Shown in pieces: positions 1 to 5,574 of a stretch of DNA of 8,693 bases (its first letter is position 1; every line of letters begins with the position of its first letter). The notes under the pieces were generated by a model, which ran no database searches, was not told the origin of the DNA, and saw only the letters and a program-made list of their open reading frames with translations. The translations under genes were made by a program, and so were the position numbers. Source of the DNA: Candidatus Omnitrophota bacterium. GTDB taxonomy: Bacteria > Omnitrophota > Gorgyraeia > Aquiviventales > Aquiviventaceae. The DNA is taken from contig JACQHS010000018.1 of assembly GCA_016198915.1 (NCBI GenBank), positions 1-8,693 on the forward strand. Direction: 5' to 3'.

Positions 1-1548
1 ATTGTGGGCGCCGGCATCGCGCGCGATGCCGCGATGCGGGGGCTGAAGGTTGCGCTCATCGAACAAGGCGATTTTGCCAGCGGGACCAGTTCGAAAACGT
101 CCAAGCTCATCCATGGCGGCCTGCGCTATCTCGAGCACGGACATCTGCGCCTCGTGGTGGAAAGCCTTCGAGAACGGCACACGCTGCGAACGATCGCCCC
201 GTCGCTCGTCCATCCGCTGTCGCTGATGCTGCCGGTCTACGAGGGAGATGGCCGCCCGGCGTGGAAGGTCAACGTTGGCCTCTGGCTCTATGACCTGCTG
301 GCCAGGGGACGCGGTATCCGGTCGCATCGGATGCTCTCCGCGCGCCGCGCCCTGGCCCTGGAACCCGGGTTGCTGATCGAGGGATTTCGCGCCGCCGGCC
401 TGTACGCCGACTGCGCCATGGACGATGCGCGCGTGTGCCTGGCGAATATCCTGCAGGCGATCAGTTTCGGCGCGGTGTGCTGCAACTACACGCGGCTGCG
501 CGCGTTCCTGACGCAGGACGGAACGCTCTGCGGGAGTGCGGCGGAGGATGTGTTCACCGGACGGACGATAGAAATTCGCGCGCAAGCAGTGGTCAACGCC
601 ACCGGCCCGTGGGCCGACCACATCCGCCGCCTGAGCGATGACGCGGCCGTCCCGCGGCTGGCGCCGACCAAGGGGATTCACCTCGTCATCCCGCGCGTCG
701 CCTACCAGGCGCTGTTTGTCCAAGCCCGGGCGGACCACCGCCTGATCTTCGTTCTGCCGTGGGGCGAGTACTCCTTAGTGGGGACCACAGAGCGGCCGCT
801 GGACGGCTCGCTGGACGCGCTGCGCGCGAACGCCGAAGAGACCGGCTACCTCTTGGACGAAGTGAACCGACTCCTGCCGGGCAGCCACGTGCAGGAAGAC
901 GAGATCATCGCGACCTTCGCGGGAGCACGGCCGCTGCTCGCATTTTCCGGATCCGCCGCCCACGCGTCTCGGGAACACCAGATTGAGATCGATGACCGCG
1001 GTTTGGTCAGCGTGCTGGGGGGTAAATACACGACGTATCGCGCGATGGCCCAGGAGACCGTGGATCTGCTGGTGGGCCGTCACCGGTGGCGGGCCGACCG
1101 CTGCCTGACGGATCAGGTGAGTCTACTGGAGACACCCCAGCCGGTTGCGCTCGACCATTGGCAGCCCGTGATTCGGCGCAGCGATCCGGATCTGCTGGCC
1201 CGATGGCTGGCTCGCTACGGCGCCGGCACCTTTCGCCTCCTGCAGTTGATGGACCGAGAACCCGCCCTGGCGCATCCGGTCTGTCCGCATCATGAATGCA
1301 CGGAGGCCGAACTGCTCTACGCGATCGAACACGAACTGGCCTGCACGATCACCGATGTCCTCGCCCGACGCACGCGGATCGCCTTCAGCTCCTGCCAAGG
1401 GCTGGACCTGCTCTCGACGCTCACCGACTTGTTCCAGCGCTACCGGGGGGCGTCCCGTGAGATGATGGAACAGCAGATTGAGCAGTACCAACTGTTCCTG
1501 GCGCAGGGTCTGGCCTTCCGTCCCGTGCTGGCCGGTACGCGTTCATGA
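1..1548 (+). CDS. glpD: Aerobic glycerol-3-phosphate dehydrogenase (FAD), 5' end missing
   Basis: Oxidises sn-glycerol 3-phosphate to dihydroxyacetone phosphate, passing electrons through FAD to the membrane quinone pool. The window opens inside the N-terminal FAD-binding Rossmann motif: ATT at 1-3 is in frame and reads IVGAGIARDA, so the usual VIGGG part and the true start lie upstream. The GTG at 4-6 is an internal Val. Family marks are SGTSSKTSKLIHGGLRYLE near residue 27, ATGPWAD near 200, and the LGGKYTTYRAMAQET block near 340 before the C-terminal DAO_C-type helical domain (about 380-505). About 515 residues are visible, close to the usual 500-560. The stop overlaps the next start as ATGA, so the pair is probably cotranscribed and translationally coupled. 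An anaerobic GlpA-type homologue is possible but less likely, since the length and ending fit GlpD. Confidence 0.93.
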   Translation: MVGAGIARDAAMRGLKVALIEQGDFASGTSSKTSKLIHGGLRYLEHGHLRLVVESLRERHTLRTIAPSLVHPLSLMLPVYEGDGRPAWKVNVGLWLYDLLARGRGIRSHRMLSARRALALEPGLLIEGFRAAGLYADCAMDDARVCLANILQAISFGAVCCNYTRLRAFLTQDGTLCGSAAEDVFTGRTIEIRAQAVVNATGPWADHIRRLSDDAAVPRLAPTKGIHLVIPRVAYQALFVQARADHRLIFVLPWGEYSLVGTTERPLDGSLDALRANAEETGYLLDEVNRLLPGSHVQEDEIIATFAGARPLLAFSGSAAHASREHQIEIDDRGLVSVLGGKYTTYRAMAQETVDLLVGRHRWRADRCLTDQVSLLETPQPVALDHWQPVIRRSDPDLLARWLARYGAGTFRLLQLMDREPALAHPVCPHHECTEAELLYAIEHELACTITDVLARRTRIAFSSCQGLDLLSTLTDLFQRYRGASREMMEQQIEQYQLFLAQGLAFRPVLAGTRS

Positions 1549-2657
1549 CTCCACCGGCGGTTTCCCCCCCAACGGATGCACGGCGCTACGCCCAAGTCCG
1601 GTATCGGCTGCTCCTGCTTGACTTGGCCGGGTCGCTCGCCTTCCTCATCGCCTTTCAGAGTCTGGGGTGGTCACACGCCGCCGCCCGATGGTGGTCCCTC
1701 CGCCTGACGCAGGAGCCAGTGATCCTCTTGGGGTATCTTGCGGTGTTCGGCGGCGCCTATTATCTCGTGATGCTGCCGCTGCATGTCTACGGCAGTTTCT
1801 GGCTTGAGCATCAATTTGGATTATCCCGCATGACGTTCCGTGGCTGGATGATGCGGGAAATGAAGCAGCTGCTGGTGAGCGCCGTCCTGGGCGCCCTCCT
1901 CGTTGAGGGGCTGTACGCGCTCTTGCGCCACGCGCCCGAGACGTGGCCGCTGTGGGCGACGGCCGGCTGGGTGTTGTTTACGGTGGTCATGGCGCGGGTG
2001 TTTCCTACCATCCTGCTGCCCATCTTTTACAAGACCAGCCCGCTGCAGGATGAGGCGCTCGCGAGGCGGCTGCTGGCGCTCTGCCAGCGGGTCGGGGTCT
2101 CGGCGCTCGGCGTCTTCCGGTTCAATCTCGGGGCTGAGACGCGCAAGGCGAACGCCGCACTCGCCGGATTGGGAAGGACGCGGCGGGTCTTGGTCTCCGA
2201 CACACTCCTCGCCGACTTCACTCCGGAAGAGATCGAAGGGGTGTTGGCGCATGAGCTGGCGCATCACCGCTACCACCACATCACCAAGTTGCTGTGCCTG
2301 GGCGCCATCGGCTCGTGGCTTGCCTTCACCCTCACCCAGATCACAAGCCCTTACTGGATCAAGGCCGTGGGACTCGAGAGCCTCGCGGACATTCGAGGAT
2401 TTCCAATGGCGATGCTGTGGTTCTCAGGACTGGGCCTGATCGGCCTGCCGCTGCAGAACGCCATCTCACGCGTGTTTGAATGGCAGGCCGACCGCTTCGC
2501 GGTGGACCTGACCAATCGCACGCCCGCCTTTGCCGGCGCCCTACGGCGTCTGGCCGCGCTCAACCTGGCCGATCCGCATCCTCCGCGCTGGGTGACCTGG
2601 CTCTTCTACGACCATCCGCCCATCGCTCAGCGGATCCAGGCCGCCGAACGGCAATAG
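1545..2657 (+). CDS. M48 family membrane zinc metalloprotease (Ste24/CAAX protease 1-like)
   Basis: A 370-residue integral membrane peptidase of family M48, related to Ste24 and HtpX. The zinc site is visible: HELAH (H236, E237, H240) supplies two His ligands and the catalytic Glu, and E312 in FEWQAD is the expected third ligand. The NAALAGLGRTRRVLVSDTLL block before it is typical of the family. Hydrophobic segments lie roughly at 21-41, 57-80, 107-127, 137-160, 247-266 and 286-308, matching the Ste24-like layout with a long N-terminal membrane part (family PF16491 precedes M48). Bacteria usually lack CAAX prenylation, so the real role is more likely membrane protein or peptide turnover; the substrate is unknown. 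Its ATG overlaps the glpD stop by four bases and has no clear Shine-Dalgarno, so it probably depends on translational coupling. Confidence 0.93.
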   Translation: MTPPAVSPPTDARRYAQVRYRLLLLDLAGSLAFLIAFQSLGWSHAAARWWSLRLTQEPVILLGYLAVFGGAYYLVMLPLHVYGSFWLEHQFGLSRMTFRGWMMREMKQLLVSAVLGALLVEGLYALLRHAPETWPLWATAGWVLFTVVMARVFPTILLPIFYKTSPLQDEALARRLLALCQRVGVSALGVFRFNLGAETRKANAALAGLGRTRRVLVSDTLLADFTPEEIEGVLAHELAHHRYHHITKLLCLGAIGSWLAFTLTQITSPYWIKAVGLESLADIRGFPMAMLWFSGLGLIGLPLQNAISRVFEWQADRFAVDLTNRTPAFAGALRRLAALNLADPHPPRWVTWLFYDHPPIAQRIQAAERQ

Positions 2658-2658
2658 C

Positions 2659-2684
2659 CCGTGCGGGACGGCCGTGCGGGACGG
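2659..2684 (+). repeat. Perfect tandem pair of a 13-bp unit
   Basis: The unit CCGTGCGGGACGG occurs twice head to tail directly after the protease stop codon. Each unit can fold as a small hairpin (CCGT/ACGG around GCGGG). There is no T-run afterwards, so it is not a standard intrinsic terminator. It may help end or stabilise the upstream mRNA, or be a slippage duplication. Confidence 0.6.
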
Positions 2685-2697
2685 CCTCAGGCGAAAA

Positions 2698-2726
2698 TAG
2701 AAATGTCCCGTAACCAATGCTATAGT
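2698..2726 (+). promoter_or_regulatory. Putative sigma70-type promoter with extended -10 for the thiamine-binding protein gene
   Basis: TGCTATAGT at 2718-2726 is an extended -10 box (TG at 2718-2719, TATAGT 2721-2726). A weak -35 candidate, TAGAAA at 2698-2703, sits 17 bp upstream. Predicted transcription start is about 2732-2734, only 3-5 bases before the ATG at 2737. No Shine-Dalgarno is visible before that ATG, so the message may be nearly leaderless. Confidence 0.5.
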
Positions 2727-2736
2727 AGTAACCGTC

Positions 2737-3051
2737 ATGTTAGCCGAACTTGAAATCATCCCCATCGGCACGAAGAACGCCAGCCTGAGCGGCCTGTTGG
2801 CTGACGTCGCGAAGCTGATTGACGCAAGCGGCTTGGACTACCGCGTCGGATCGATGGGCACGGTCGTGGAAGGCGAATGGGAGCCGATCATGCGGCTGGC
2901 CAAGCAGTGTCATGAGACGATGCTGCAATCCTCCGGACGCGTCATGACGACGATTCGCATTGATGACCGTACCGACAAACCGGGGCCTGGCCGGATCGTG
3001 CACAAAGTCCAATCGCTAGAACAGGCTGCCGGGCGATCCCTGAAACGGTAA
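2737..3051 (+). CDS. MTH1187/YkoF-like family thiamine-binding protein
   Basis: A 104-residue cytoplasmic protein of the MTH1187/YqgV family (DUF77), small ferredoxin-like-fold proteins reported to bind thiamine. The family pattern is clear: AELEIIPIGT at the start, GSMGTVVEGEW at 38-48, and RVMTTIRIDDR at 68-78 followed by the closing strand with VHKVQSLE. It is full length for the family. The start ATG is fixed by the conserved N-terminal strand and by the -10 box just upstream. No thiamine biosynthesis or transport genes are adjacent, so the biological role here is open. The next gene starts, or its hydrophobic leader begins, within about 70 bases on the same strand, so the two may be cotranscribed. 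Confidence 0.93.
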   Translation: MLAELEIIPIGTKNASLSGLLADVAKLIDASGLDYRVGSMGTVVEGEWEPIMRLAKQCHETMLQSSGRVMTTIRIDDRTDKPGPGRIVHKVQSLEQAAGRSLKR

Positions 3052-3119
3052 GCCGCATCCCCCGTCTTCGCCTGCGTCTGCGTTTTCGCCACACCCTCGC
3101 GTGGGCCGCCCTGATCGGA

Positions 3120-3566
3120 TTGGCGGGGCTGCTCACCCATGAGAGCTCCCCGCGCGTTGCTCCGACGGAGTTCGTCGTGCGCCGGGTGATTGACGGCGAT
3201 ACCATCGAGCTGCGCGATGGACGGGTCGTACGCTATCTCGGCATCGATACCCCTGAGGTCCGTCGTCGGGTCGGGGAGCGGTGGGTTGTTGATCCCGAGC
3301 CGTTTGCCCGCGCGGCGACCGACGCCAACCGACGGCTGGTAGAACACCAGCCGGTCCGATTAGAATACGACGTCCACCCCAAGGACCAGTACGGCCGGGT
3401 CCTGGCGTACGTGTATGTGGGGGAGCGGATGGTGAACGAAGAGCTCCTGGCGGCCGGATACGCGCAGCTCTTGACAATTCCCCCGAATGTGCGGTATGTC
3501 GAGCGATTTCGCGCGGCGGCGAACGAGGCTCGCCGTGCTCGTCGAGGATTGTGGGGAACGCGCTAA
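3120..3566 (+). CDS. Thermonuclease (staphylococcal nuclease-like, SNase domain); true start uncertain
   Basis: Single SNase (OB-fold) domain, predicted Ca2+-dependent phosphodiesterase acting on DNA/RNA outside the cytoplasm. Counting from TTG 3120 (148 residues), residues aligned with the staphylococcal catalytic set are all present: D27 in IDGDT (D21), R38 (R35), D43 (D40) and E46 (E43) in RYLGIDTPE, and R93 in YGRVLAYVY (R87). It should be active. The start is odd: the frame stays open upstream to the TGA at 2964-2966 and, from about 3057, encodes an Arg-rich stretch followed by a hydrophobic run (TLAWAALIGLAGLL) that looks like a secretion signal or membrane anchor. TTG 3120 cuts through that run, has no good Shine-Dalgarno, and no ATG, GTG or TTG exists further upstream in frame. 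A non-standard start (ATC 3057, CTG 3072 or 3078) is possible. Its stop overlaps that of the convergent TPR gene. Confidence 0.85.
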   Translation: MAGLLTHESSPRVAPTEFVVRRVIDGDTIELRDGRVVRYLGIDTPEVRRRVGERWVVDPEPFARAATDANRRLVEHQPVRLEYDVHPKDQYGRVLAYVYVGERMVNEELLAAGYAQLLTIPPNVRYVERFRAAANEARRARRGLWGTR

Positions 3567-3949
3567 GTCGCTTGGCGGGACGTCAGCGACTCGAGGAACT
3601 GACGAAATTTCGGTGAGCGCCGCAGATTGGCAAGGTCAGCGTCTTTTTGGACATAGGCAAGATCCGTGTAGCCTCGGCTGAACGCCTGCCGGAGCGACTC
3701 CAGGGCCTCATCCACGCGATTGAGCAGGGAATAGCTGCACGCCAGGTTGTACCATGCTAGCGGGTCCTCCTGGCGCAGCTGGGTCAGGCGCAGATCCACC
3801 ACCAACCCCTTGTCATACAGTCCCGCGCGGGTGTAGGTTGTGCCAAGGGGGATCAGGACGTCCACGAAATCCGGGTAGGCCCGAAGGAGCTTCTCGTAGA
3901 AGGCGATTTCAAATGCGAGGAGTTCTTGCGCGCGGGATCGTTTCGGCAT
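3563..3949 (-). CDS. Small tetratricopeptide repeat (TPR) protein
   Basis: A 128-residue soluble protein, MPKRSRAQELLAFEIAFYEK onward, made almost wholly of TPR-like helical pairs: about residues 12-28, 29-60 (LIPLGTTYTRAGLYDKGL) and 64-95 (PLAWYNLACSYSLLNRVDEA). It closes with the common TPR-end pattern YVQKDADLANLRRSPKFRQF (100-119). No signal peptide or enzyme domain is seen, so it is probably a protein-interaction adaptor with unknown partner. ATG at 3949 is chosen because homologous-looking TPR sequence begins right after it and a promoter lies just upstream. The reading frame stays open far into the antisense of the next gene, but that part has no TPR character and a different composition. 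It converges on the nuclease gene with overlapping stops. Confidence 0.82.
   Translation of the reverse strand: MPKRSRAQELLAFEIAFYEKLLRAYPDFVDVLIPLGTTYTRAGLYDKGLVVDLRLTQLRQEDPLAWYNLACSYSLLNRVDEALESLRQAFSRGYTDLAYVQKDADLANLRRSPKFRQFLESLTSRQAT
3566..3591. repeat. Inverted repeat at the convergent 3' ends
   Basis: AGTCGCT (3566-3572) and AGCGACT (3585-3591) form a 7-bp perfect stem around a 12-base loop, immediately after the nuclease stop and inside the last codons of the minus-strand TPR gene. There is no T-run on either strand. It may slow polymerase or protect 3' ends where the two transcripts meet; a chance repeat cannot be excluded. Confidence 0.35.
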
Positions 3950-3962
3950 AATGGGTCGTGCG

Positions 3963-3968
3963 TATAAT
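3963..3968 (+). promoter_or_regulatory. Consensus -10 box, candidate promoter for the CCA-family gene
   Basis: A perfect TATAAT lies 41 bases before ATG 4010. No convincing -35 is found at 16-18 bp spacing (the sequence there is about GTTTCG), so this is a partial promoter call. Predicted start is near 3975, inside the oppositely oriented TPR promoter, so the two may compete. Confidence 0.4.
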
Positions 3969-3974
3969 GTCTCT

Positions 3975-4002
3975 ATTGTGCCAGCAGTTTGCCGAATGTC
4001 AA
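3975..4002 (-). promoter_or_regulatory. Putative sigma70 promoter for the TPR gene
   Basis: On the minus strand TTGACA (3997-4002, perfect -35) is followed after 16 bp by CACAAT (3975-3980, 4 of 6 to the -10 consensus). Transcription would start near 3968, about 19 bases before the TPR start codon. The box interlaces with the presumed cca promoter on the other strand. Confidence 0.55.
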
Positions 4003-4009
4003 CGACATA

Positions 4010-5494
4010 ATGTCGCCCAGCATGATCCCGTCCAACGTGATTGAAACGCTCGCGCGCGTGCAGACATTTGCTCGCGTGCGGAACGTCTCGTGGTTTCTCG
4101 TCGGCGGACTGGTGCGCGATCAGCTGCTCGGGCGGCCATTCACCAACCGCAACGTGGATCTCGCCGTCCCAACCGGCGCCATCACGCTGGCCCGCGCGCT
4201 GGCCAGCGCCCTCGGCGGTGCGTTCGTCCCGCTGGATGAGGCGGCCGGCTCTGCGCGGGTCGTGATCAGTGAGGGATCGCAGCGCCTCGATATGGACATC
4301 AGCGACTTTCGCGGGCCGTCGCTTGAAGCAGACTTGGGCCGCCGCGACTTTACCGTCAATGCCATTGCGATCGCCTTGGCCGACTGGTTGCGCAACCCCG
4401 CGCATCCCGGTCCCTTGATCGATCCGTGCAACGGCCGCCATGCGCTGTCGCGGAAGGAGCTTGCGGCCTGTTTTCCTGGGACGTTCGATGAGGACCCGGT
4501 GCGGATCCTGCGCGCGTTTCGGTTCGCCGCTCAATTGGAGTTTGCATTCGCAGATTCCCTGGAGACCATGATGGCACGCGCAGTCGAAGGACTCGTGCGA
4601 GTCTCCGGCGAACGGCTTCGAGATGAGCTGGTGGCGATCTGTGCCACCGACCGCGCTGGCTGGGCAATGACCTCGCTCAACGCGATCGGCGCGCTGGACG
4701 TTCTCTTCCCGGAGCTGGTTCCTGGGCGCGCCATGGACCAAGGCGGCTTCCATCATCTCGATGTGCTGGGGCATCAGCTGGAAACCGTGCATCAGGGCGA
4801 CCGGATCTTGGCGGCATGCGCGGAGTTCTCCGGGCCGCTGCGGGGGCCCCTGAATGCGTACTGTGCCGAGGAACTCGTGGAGCGTCGGTCGCGCAAGAGC
4901 CTCATCAAGCTCGGAGGGCTGCTCCACGATGCGGGCAAGCCCGCGAACCGCCAGGTGCATGACGACGGCGAAATCTGGTTTATCGGCCACGAGCACACCG
5001 GCGCCGAGTTAGCGTTGACGGCGGCCCAGCGGCTGCGGTTTTCCAACCGCGAGACGCAGATGATCAGCCAGCTGGTCCGCCACCACCTGCGCCCGGGCTT
5101 TTTGAGCCGTGAACCGCAGCTGACCCGCCGGGCGATCTATCGGTTCTACAAGGATCTGGGCGATGACGGCCCGGCGTGTCTGCTCACGTGGTGGTGTGAC
5201 CGGATGGCCACCCGCGGGCCGTTGTCGCGGGTCGATCAGCTTGATCAGCAGCGCGCTCGGCTGGAAGAACTGCTCAGCCCGTATTTCTTTAAGGTCGAAG
5301 AGATCGTCAAACCGCCCCGGCTGGTGGACGGGCATCAGCTGATGGCGGAGTTCCATCTCACTCCCGGCCCCGCCGTGGGGGAGCTGCTGGCTGCGATTGA
5401 GGAAGCGCAGGCCGAAGGGCAGGTGCATTCTGCCGAGGAAGCGTTAGCCCTAGCGAAAGCACGTCTCACCCAGTCGCCCCAAAACCCTCCATGA
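4010..5494 (+). CDS. cca: CCA tRNA nucleotidyltransferase / poly(A) polymerase family protein with HD domain; altered catalytic DxD
   Basis: Class II nucleotidyltransferase-superfamily protein (494 residues from ATG 4010) that would add or repair the tRNA 3' CCA end, or add A tails. Head domain: FLVGGLVRDQLLGR (29-42), RRDFTVNA (111-118), the EDPVR nucleotide-selecting motif D (161-165) and ERLRDEL (201-207). A C-terminal HD phosphohydrolase-like domain follows: LLHDAGK (H306, D307), GHEHTGAE and VRHHLRPG. Oddly, the catalytic pair normally DxD reads N48-V49-D50, so the first metal-binding Asp is Asn. It is longer than E. coli Cca (412). ATG 4022 or TTG 3989 are alternative starts; none has a clear Shine-Dalgarno. 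The stop at 5492-5494 overlaps an ATG (5491) that is in frame with the next gene. If another cca exists in the genome, this one may be a divergent paralogue. Confidence 0.85.
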   Translation: MSPSMIPSNVIETLARVQTFARVRNVSWFLVGGLVRDQLLGRPFTNRNVDLAVPTGAITLARALASALGGAFVPLDEAAGSARVVISEGSQRLDMDISDFRGPSLEADLGRRDFTVNAIAIALADWLRNPAHPGPLIDPCNGRHALSRKELAACFPGTFDEDPVRILRAFRFAAQLEFAFADSLETMMARAVEGLVRVSGERLRDELVAICATDRAGWAMTSLNAIGALDVLFPELVPGRAMDQGGFHHLDVLGHQLETVHQGDRILAACAEFSGPLRGPLNAYCAEELVERRSRKSLIKLGGLLHDAGKPANRQVHDDGEIWFIGHEHTGAELALTAAQRLRFSNRETQMISQLVRHHLRPGFLSREPQLTRRAIYRFYKDLGDDGPACLLTWWCDRMATRGPLSRVDQLDQQRARLEELLSPYFFKVEEIVKPPRLVDGHQLMAEFHLTPGPAVGELLAAIEEAQAEGQVHSAEEALALAKARLTQSPQNPP

Positions 5495-5519
5495 GGCGGG
5501 TCCTGCGACCGAGGCGGGT

Positions 5520-5543
5520 ACCACTCCGCTTCAGCGGAGTGGT
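5520..5543. repeat. Perfect palindromic hairpin between cca and the ceramidase-like gene
   Basis: A 24-base perfect inverted repeat (arms ACCACTCCGCT and AGCGGAGTGGT, 11 bp, with only TC between; in RNA about 10 bp with a TTCA-type loop). It starts 26 bases after the cca stop and ends 32 bases before ATG 5575. No T-run follows, so it is not a standard terminator. It could be an attenuator, an mRNA-stabilising stem, a protein site, or one copy of a dispersed palindromic repeat. Confidence 0.65.
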
Positions 5544-5574
5544 CGCCGATGGGAGTGCCGAACACCGCAGGTGT

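Noticed and set aside
4..6. GTG as the start codon of the glycerol-3-phosphate dehydrogenase
   Set aside because: It lies inside the FAD-binding motif; the preceding ATT is in frame and the conserved VIGGG portion is missing, so the gene is cut by the window edge.
1821..2279. 152-codon minus-strand frame inside the M48 protease gene
   Set aside because: Shadow of codon bias; low-complexity charged translation, no start signals, and the plus strand carries the zinc motif gene.
1903..2439. 178-codon plus-strand frame overlapping the M48 gene
   Set aside because: Out-of-frame product rich in Arg, Cys and Ser, typical of a shifted reading of a GC-rich gene.
3950..4996. Minus-strand extension of the TPR gene to a 477-residue protein
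   Set aside because: The extension is antisense to the well-supported CCA-family gene, has no TPR pattern, and a promoter plus ATG 3949 explain the TPR gene alone.
5520..5543. Intrinsic terminator of cca
   Set aside because: A strong stem but no T-run on either side.
5491..5574. N-terminal extension of the ceramidase-like protein from ATG 5491
   Set aside because: It would translate the palindrome, lacks family similarity and would place a signal peptide 28 residues inside the protein. The ATGA overlap with cca keeps it possible, so it is only disfavoured.
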